Below are positions 60,542 to 64,000 of a stretch of 64,000 nucleotides of DNA, piece after piece. The stretch is from the NCBI GenBank assembly GCA_016285645.1, contig JAEERC010000064.1, positions 1-64,000 on the forward strand. The letters are read 5' to 3'. Position numbers and translations under genes: made by a program. Origin of the DNA: Clostridiaceae bacterium (GTDB lineage Bacteria > Bacillota > Clostridia > Oscillospirales > Acutalibacteraceae). Within the stretch, counting starts at the first letter, position 1. Every line of letters begins with the position of its first letter. The notes under the pieces were generated by a model, which worked only from the letters and a program-made list of their open reading frames with translations, was not told the DNA's origin and made no database searches.

Positions 60542-62914
60542 TTACGCGCTGCGCTTTTGGGCGCGTTCAAGGATTTTAACCTCGCCCGTGGTGCCGTTCA
60601 GACTCACAATATCGCCCGTGCGCACGGTGGAAAGCAGGTTTTCGACATTCACAACCGCGGGTATGCCGAGCTCGCGCGAGATTATGGCGGTGTGCGAGAG
60701 CAGCGAGCCCTTTTCGCTCACAACTCCCTTCGCCGCGGCAAGCAGGAAGACCCAGCCGGGGTCGGTCATTTTCGTAATCAGTATTTTGTCGTTTATATCT
60801 GTTACGGTTTTCGGGTCGCTTACCACATACGCCTCGCCCCTGACCTCGCCGCCGGAGCAGGGAATGCCGCTCATCTCGTCGTTGTCGGAGATGAATTCGG
60901 AGGTGTTGACGCTCCTGTGGTTCTTGTCAAACTCCGCGCCGCTGAAGATTATTCTCGAATAGGCGGGCAGCAGGGCGTACATGGAATAATGCTTTTTGCG
61001 GCGTATCACGGTCTCCCTCATATTGGCGGGCTTTTCCGCGAGAGCTCTGAGTTCGCTGAGAGTCAGCCAGAAAACATCCTTCTTTTCGTCTATCACATCT
61101 TCTTTTACATACACATCGCCGAGACGCAGCACCGCCTCGCGCACAAGGCCGAAAATCCTGCTTCTGTTGAGGCGGGATTTTTCTCTGTGGAGAATTCCCG
61201 TTGAAGCCCTGCGGCTCAAAAACGCCGTGAGCGGATCGCGGGCGATTTTACCCGGTTCGGTCTGCATACTGTCGCGCATGGAAAGCAGTTTTTTTCTGTC
61301 GCGGGTGTATTCATTCACCTTTTCGTCAAACATTTCCGGCTCGGTGCGGTAGGTGGGGCTTTCAAGCTTCAGCTCCTCGGGGCATCTGTCGCCGAAATCC
61401 GCGATGTATTCCGCCTTCTGTCTCTCGTATTCCTCATCTGAAAGTTCATCCTTTTCGCAGGCGATACGCACCATTTCCCTTATCGGGCGCATACTCTCAA
61501 TGTTCGTTATGCCCGAAATATAGTCGTTCGCCGCCGATTCGCTTCCGCCCGCCTTCTTCTTGAGGCGGTGCTTGAGAATGCCCGTGAACAGGAAGGTGTA
61601 TGTGTCGTTGAGAAGAGTCAGACCCCAGTCGGAGAGAATGCGCTTTTCGATTAAATCATAGAGTTCGAATATCTCTTTCGGGGATAAATCCTTTTTGAAC
61701 TGCTCCCTCGCGAAGGAGTTTATTTCAACGAATTTTTCGTGGAGCTTTTCCATATTTTTCGGGGCGGAGAATATCTCCTTTACCGTGTTGTAATAAATCG
61801 AAGCCCTGAAAAACGGCGAGATTTTTGTTGAGGACTTGAACGCCTCCTTATATTTCACGCCCACCAGTTCCTGCCATATCGGCATAAACTTTTTGTGGAA
61901 GGGCAGGTAGTTTATAATCTCATACCAGTTGCTGATTTTGTAGTAGATGCGCCCGTTCGCGCTGCCCACGGTGTTGGCGAAAACAGGTCGCAGTCTGTTC
62001 AGCTCCTCCGCGTTTTTGAGCAGGCGTCTGCCTGCGCTTTCGAACACTCCCTCATACACATCTTTTACAAATGAAACCGTCAGCGGAAGGCTCAGACCGG
62101 GGTAGCTTTCCACTATGTTGCTGTTGTCGAAAATAAGCGGATGCTCATCGGAAAGGGTGGTAATCGGCCTTGCCTGAAGGATGAAGCACTCCCCGTCCTT
62201 CACGGCGAACTCAATGTCGATATACTGCCCGAAAAGGGAGCATATCTTTTCCGAAAGGGAGATGAGTTCATTTACCGTGCCTCTGCCGAGCAGATCCTCC
62301 CTGCCCTCATAGTAATAGACCTTATCGGTAGTGTTGTAGTAATAGGCGGTCGTGTCGATTCTGTCGGCTACCACATTTTCACCGAGGCCTCTGCCCGCTA
62401 TGATAACGCTCTCGTTGAGTATTCCCTGCGGATTGGCCGTGAACAGAACGCCCGAAACATCGGCGTCAACCATTTTCTGAACAAGCACATTCATCTTCAG
62501 CGCGTGAAGGTCCATACCGTTTTCACACATATAGTCAATCACGTTTTCGTTGAAGAGCGAGCGCACGCAGTCCTTCACACGCCCGGGGATATCGCACACG
62601 CTGACATTGAGATAGGTGTCAAACTGCCCCGCGAAACTGTGGGCGGATGAGTCCTCAACGCTCGATGATGAACGCACGGCGTAAGCGCAGTTTTCATCGG
62701 GTACATTGACATCCGCCGAAACAAGTTCGCCCGCCTTTTCCCTCAGGCGGCGGCTCTGCTCCGCGGGTGTAAGCGCCGCAACGCGGTTTATTTCGCGGTG
62801 AAGTTCCTCGGGGGTTTTCACAAGCGAGTCAAAGGGCAGAACCCTGAAATCCGGCACGGGCAGCCCCGCGCTCTGCATTTTTATAAGGTTTTCGATTTTA
62901 CTTCCGAAATTCAT
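60542..62914 (-). CDS. PEP/pyruvate-binding phosphotransferase-like enzyme
   Basis: A 790-residue protein. The N-terminal ATP-grasp domain (about 1-260) matches PEP synthase/PPDK_N: CAYAVRSSSSVEDSSAHSFAGQFDTYLN, VLVQKMVDADVSGVLFTANP and IDIEFAVKDGECFILQARPI. The C-terminal phosphohistidine domain has GSLLSHTAIISRELGIPAVVN with the His carrier. The central 400 residues are helical and unlike the PEP/pyruvate barrel, which is absent. This layout is that of rifampicin phosphotransferase (Rph)-like enzymes that move a phosphate from ATP to a small molecule; the substrate here is unknown. The ATG follows aggaggtgc. Confidence 0.8.
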   Translation of the reverse strand: MNFGSKIENLIKMQSAGLPVPDFRVLPFDSLVKTPEELHREINRVAALTPAEQSRRLREKAGELVSADVNVPDENCAYAVRSSSSVEDSSAHSFAGQFDTYLNVSVCDIPGRVKDCVRSLFNENVIDYMCENGMDLHALKMNVLVQKMVDADVSGVLFTANPQGILNESVIIAGRGLGENVVADRIDTTAYYYNTTDKVYYYEGREDLLGRGTVNELISLSEKICSLFGQYIDIEFAVKDGECFILQARPITTLSDEHPLIFDNSNIVESYPGLSLPLTVSFVKDVYEGVFESAGRRLLKNAEELNRLRPVFANTVGSANGRIYYKISNWYEIINYLPFHKKFMPIWQELVGVKYKEAFKSSTKISPFFRASIYYNTVKEIFSAPKNMEKLHEKFVEINSFAREQFKKDLSPKEIFELYDLIEKRILSDWGLTLLNDTYTFLFTGILKHRLKKKAGGSESAANDYISGITNIESMRPIREMVRIACEKDELSDEEYERQKAEYIADFGDRCPEELKLESPTYRTEPEMFDEKVNEYTRDRKKLLSMRDSMQTEPGKIARDPLTAFLSRRASTGILHREKSRLNRSRIFGLVREAVLRLGDVYVKEDVIDEKKDVFWLTLSELRALAEKPANMRETVIRRKKHYSMYALLPAYSRIIFSGAEFDKNHRSVNTSEFISDNDEMSGIPCSGGEVRGEAYVVSDPKTVTDINDKILITKMTDPGWVFLLAAAKGVVSEKGSLLSHTAIISRELGIPAVVNVENLLSTVRTGDIVSLNGTTGEVKILERAQKRSA

Positions 62915-62959
62915 AAACGCACCTCCTGTGTTTATGCGTCTATGATATCCGAAACCCGA

Positions 62960-63039
62960 TTAAGATAAAACGGGTCAAAGCATTATTATTCGGTTAACCC
63001 GATTAACGCCGCATTAAAATTGCGTTAAGTCCGCATTAA
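62960..63039. promoter_or_regulatory. Phased TTAA array, PhoP-box-like operator
   Basis: TTAA occurs at 62994, 63003, 63014, 63025 and 63036 (9, 11, 11, 11 base steps), with another at 62960. Read on the minus strand the units are CTTAATGCGGA, CTTAACGCAAT, TTTAATGCGGC, GTTAATCGGG, a near-perfect 11-base tandem. It lies between the PEP-utilizing gene (minus) and the rlmD promoter (plus). The same 11-base TTAATG pattern is at 38381. A two-component (PhoP-like) operator is inferred. Confidence 0.5.
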
Positions 63040-63048
63040 GCCGCTCGT

Positions 63049-63076
63049 TTGACAAAAGGCGATTAACTGGTATAAT
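63049..63076 (+). promoter_or_regulatory. Promoter of the RlmD-type gene
   Basis: TTGACA (63049-63054), 16 bases, TATAAT (63071-63076) with a TG extension; consensus in both hexamers. Confidence 0.9.
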
Positions 63077-63139
63077 TGTTTTAAATACAGGCGCGCGCCC
63101 GTGATTATATTAAAAAAGGCGCTGTTGCGCGGAGGAACT

Positions 63140-64000
63140 ATGCTCAGAAAAAACGATATAATAAAACTGAATATCGGTTCCGTCACCCTTCAGGGCAGCG
63201 GCGTGGGCAGGCACGAGGGACTTGCCGTGTTTGTGCCTATGACAGCGGCGGGCGATGAGATTGAGGCGCATATTCTCAAAGTCAAATCAAACTGCGCGTT
63301 CGCGAAGGTCCATAAGATTATAAACCCCTCACCCGACCGTACGGAGGCGGACTGCCCGGCGTACGCGAAATGCGGCGGCTGCGTTTTCCGCCACATAAGC
63401 TACGAAGCGGAACTTGAAATAAAAGAACAGTTCTGCAGGGATGTTATGAAAAGAATCGGCGGGCTCGACATTCCGTGCGAGAAAATCGTCGGCTCCGAAA
63501 GCCGCACGGAGTGCCGCAACAAGGCGCAGTTCCCGCTTGAAAAAACGGCGGACGGCGTAAAAATCGGCTTCTTCTCACCTCACAGCCACAGAGTCAACGA
63601 GGCAAGGTCCTGCCCTTTACAGCCGAAGGAATTCGCGGGCATTTTAAATGTTTTTGAGGATTATATAAAAAGATACAATGTCTCCGTCTATGACGAAACG
63701 GCGCATAAGGGGCTTTTGCGCCACATCTATCTGCGCAAGGCGGCGGCAACGGGCGAAATAATGGTCTGCCCCGTGATAAACGGCAAAGCCCTGCCCGAAG
63801 ACGAGCGGCTATGTTCAATGCTCCTCGGCGAAAACGGGAATATAAAAAGCATAATTATAAACGAAAACCGCGAAAAGACAAATGTGATTTTAGGCGGAAA
63901 ATGCCGCACTGTTTACGGCGCCGATTATATAACGGACGAACTCTGCTCGCTTGAATTCCGCATTTCGCCCCTCTCGTTTTATCAGGTGAACCCCGCGGGG
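63140..64000 (+). CDS. rlmD: 23S rRNA (uracil-5-)-methyltransferase, RlmD type (partial, runs off window)
   Basis: Not in the ORF track because no stop occurs before the window end; 287 codons are visible. The ATG at 63140 follows gcggagg. An N-terminal TRAM domain (VTLQGSGVGRHEGLAVFVPMTAAGDEIEAHIL) is followed by the 4Fe-4S cysteine cluster CPAYAKCGGCVFRH and RTECRNKAQFPL, and the window stops at SPLSFYQVNPAG, the start of the methyltransferase domain. The family is RlmD/RumA-like; Firmicutes members often named RlmCD. It has its own consensus promoter. Confidence 0.9.
   Translation, partial: MLRKNDIIKLNIGSVTLQGSGVGRHEGLAVFVPMTAAGDEIEAHILKVKSNCAFAKVHKIINPSPDRTEADCPAYAKCGGCVFRHISYEAELEIKEQFCRDVMKRIGGLDIPCEKIVGSESRTECRNKAQFPLEKTADGVKIGFFSPHSHRVNEARSCPLQPKEFAGILNVFEDYIKRYNVSVYDETAHKGLLRHIYLRKAAATGEIMVCPVINGKALPEDERLCSMLLGENGNIKSIIINENREKTNVILGGKCRTVYGADYITDELCSLEFRISPLSFYQVNPAG

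Noticed and set aside
1-64000. rRNA or tRNA genes
   Set aside because: No cloverleaf with a CCA-type acceptor or rRNA-like sequence was recognised by eye; a tRNAscan-SE/Infernal run would be decisive.

Overview
The window looks like chromosome from a low-to-mid GC Gram-positive anaerobe of class Clostridia, probably a gut Oscillospirales/Ruminococcaceae-type bacterium. This rests on the rimP-nusA-ylxR-ylxQ-infB-rbfA-nrnA order, strong AGGAGG ribosome binding sites, many sharp TTGACA/TATAAT promoters, LicD/TagD-type wall-glycan genes, DUF4474 and DUF4422 proteins and an EFR1-type ferredoxin. The species is an inference; no rRNA or tRNA gene was seen.

Layout. 1-0.5 kb: a DUF559 nuclease gene enclosed by compound inverted repeats. 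0.6-19.1 kb: a type IV pilus-like locus with two near-paralogous major pilins, prepilin peptidase, a PilM-PilN fusion, PilO, four pilin-like minor subunits and a 2424-residue secreted giant. It is interrupted by five copies of a ~100-bp palindromic repeat, two of which bracket a small GIY-YIG nuclease gene. 19.2-29.9 kb: a surface polysaccharide cluster (initiating sugar transferase, DUF4422 transferase, HAD protein, LicD, TagD-like cytidylyltransferase, AsnB-like amidotransferase domain, flippase, polymerase/ligase, UDP-galactopyranose mutase) with an AT-richer cassette in the middle. 30-41 kb: surface and secreted proteins (VWA protein with a long acidic tail, two DUF4474 proteins, a small anchored protein, two SH3-like proteins) mixed with a CDF transporter, a metallophosphoesterase and an EFR1 ferredoxin.

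41.2-48.7 kb: YqeG phosphatase; a cysteine module of cysK, preceded by a 12-residue leader peptide ending Arg-Cys-Arg-Cys, with a convergent Rrf2/CymR-type regulator and a SsuA/NMT1-like lipoprotein; then secreted proteins, an LCAT-like lipase and glutamine synthetase. 48.8-54.9 kb: the translation operon. 55-64 kb: an AT-rich orphan, a lipoprotein, a sugar-isomerase-like/TauE/GPH-symporter group, a PEP-utilizing enzyme resembling rifampicin phosphotransferases, and the 5' part of an RlmD-type 23S rRNA methyltransferase cut by the window end.

Four observations stand out. (1) The cysK leader peptide, a candidate cysteine-sensing attenuator. (2) Two solitary small nuclease genes (DUF559 and GIY-YIG), each lodged between palindromic or inverted repeats, which suggests repeat-nuclease mobile units. 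(3) Helically phased TTAA arrays (11-bp steps) in the divergent promoter regions at 38.4 and 63.0 kb, resembling PhoP-type operators. (4) Mosaic AT-rich patches inside the minor pilins and the 2424-residue protein. Two small genes missing from the ORF track (42 and 33 residues) also have convincing ribosome binding sites.
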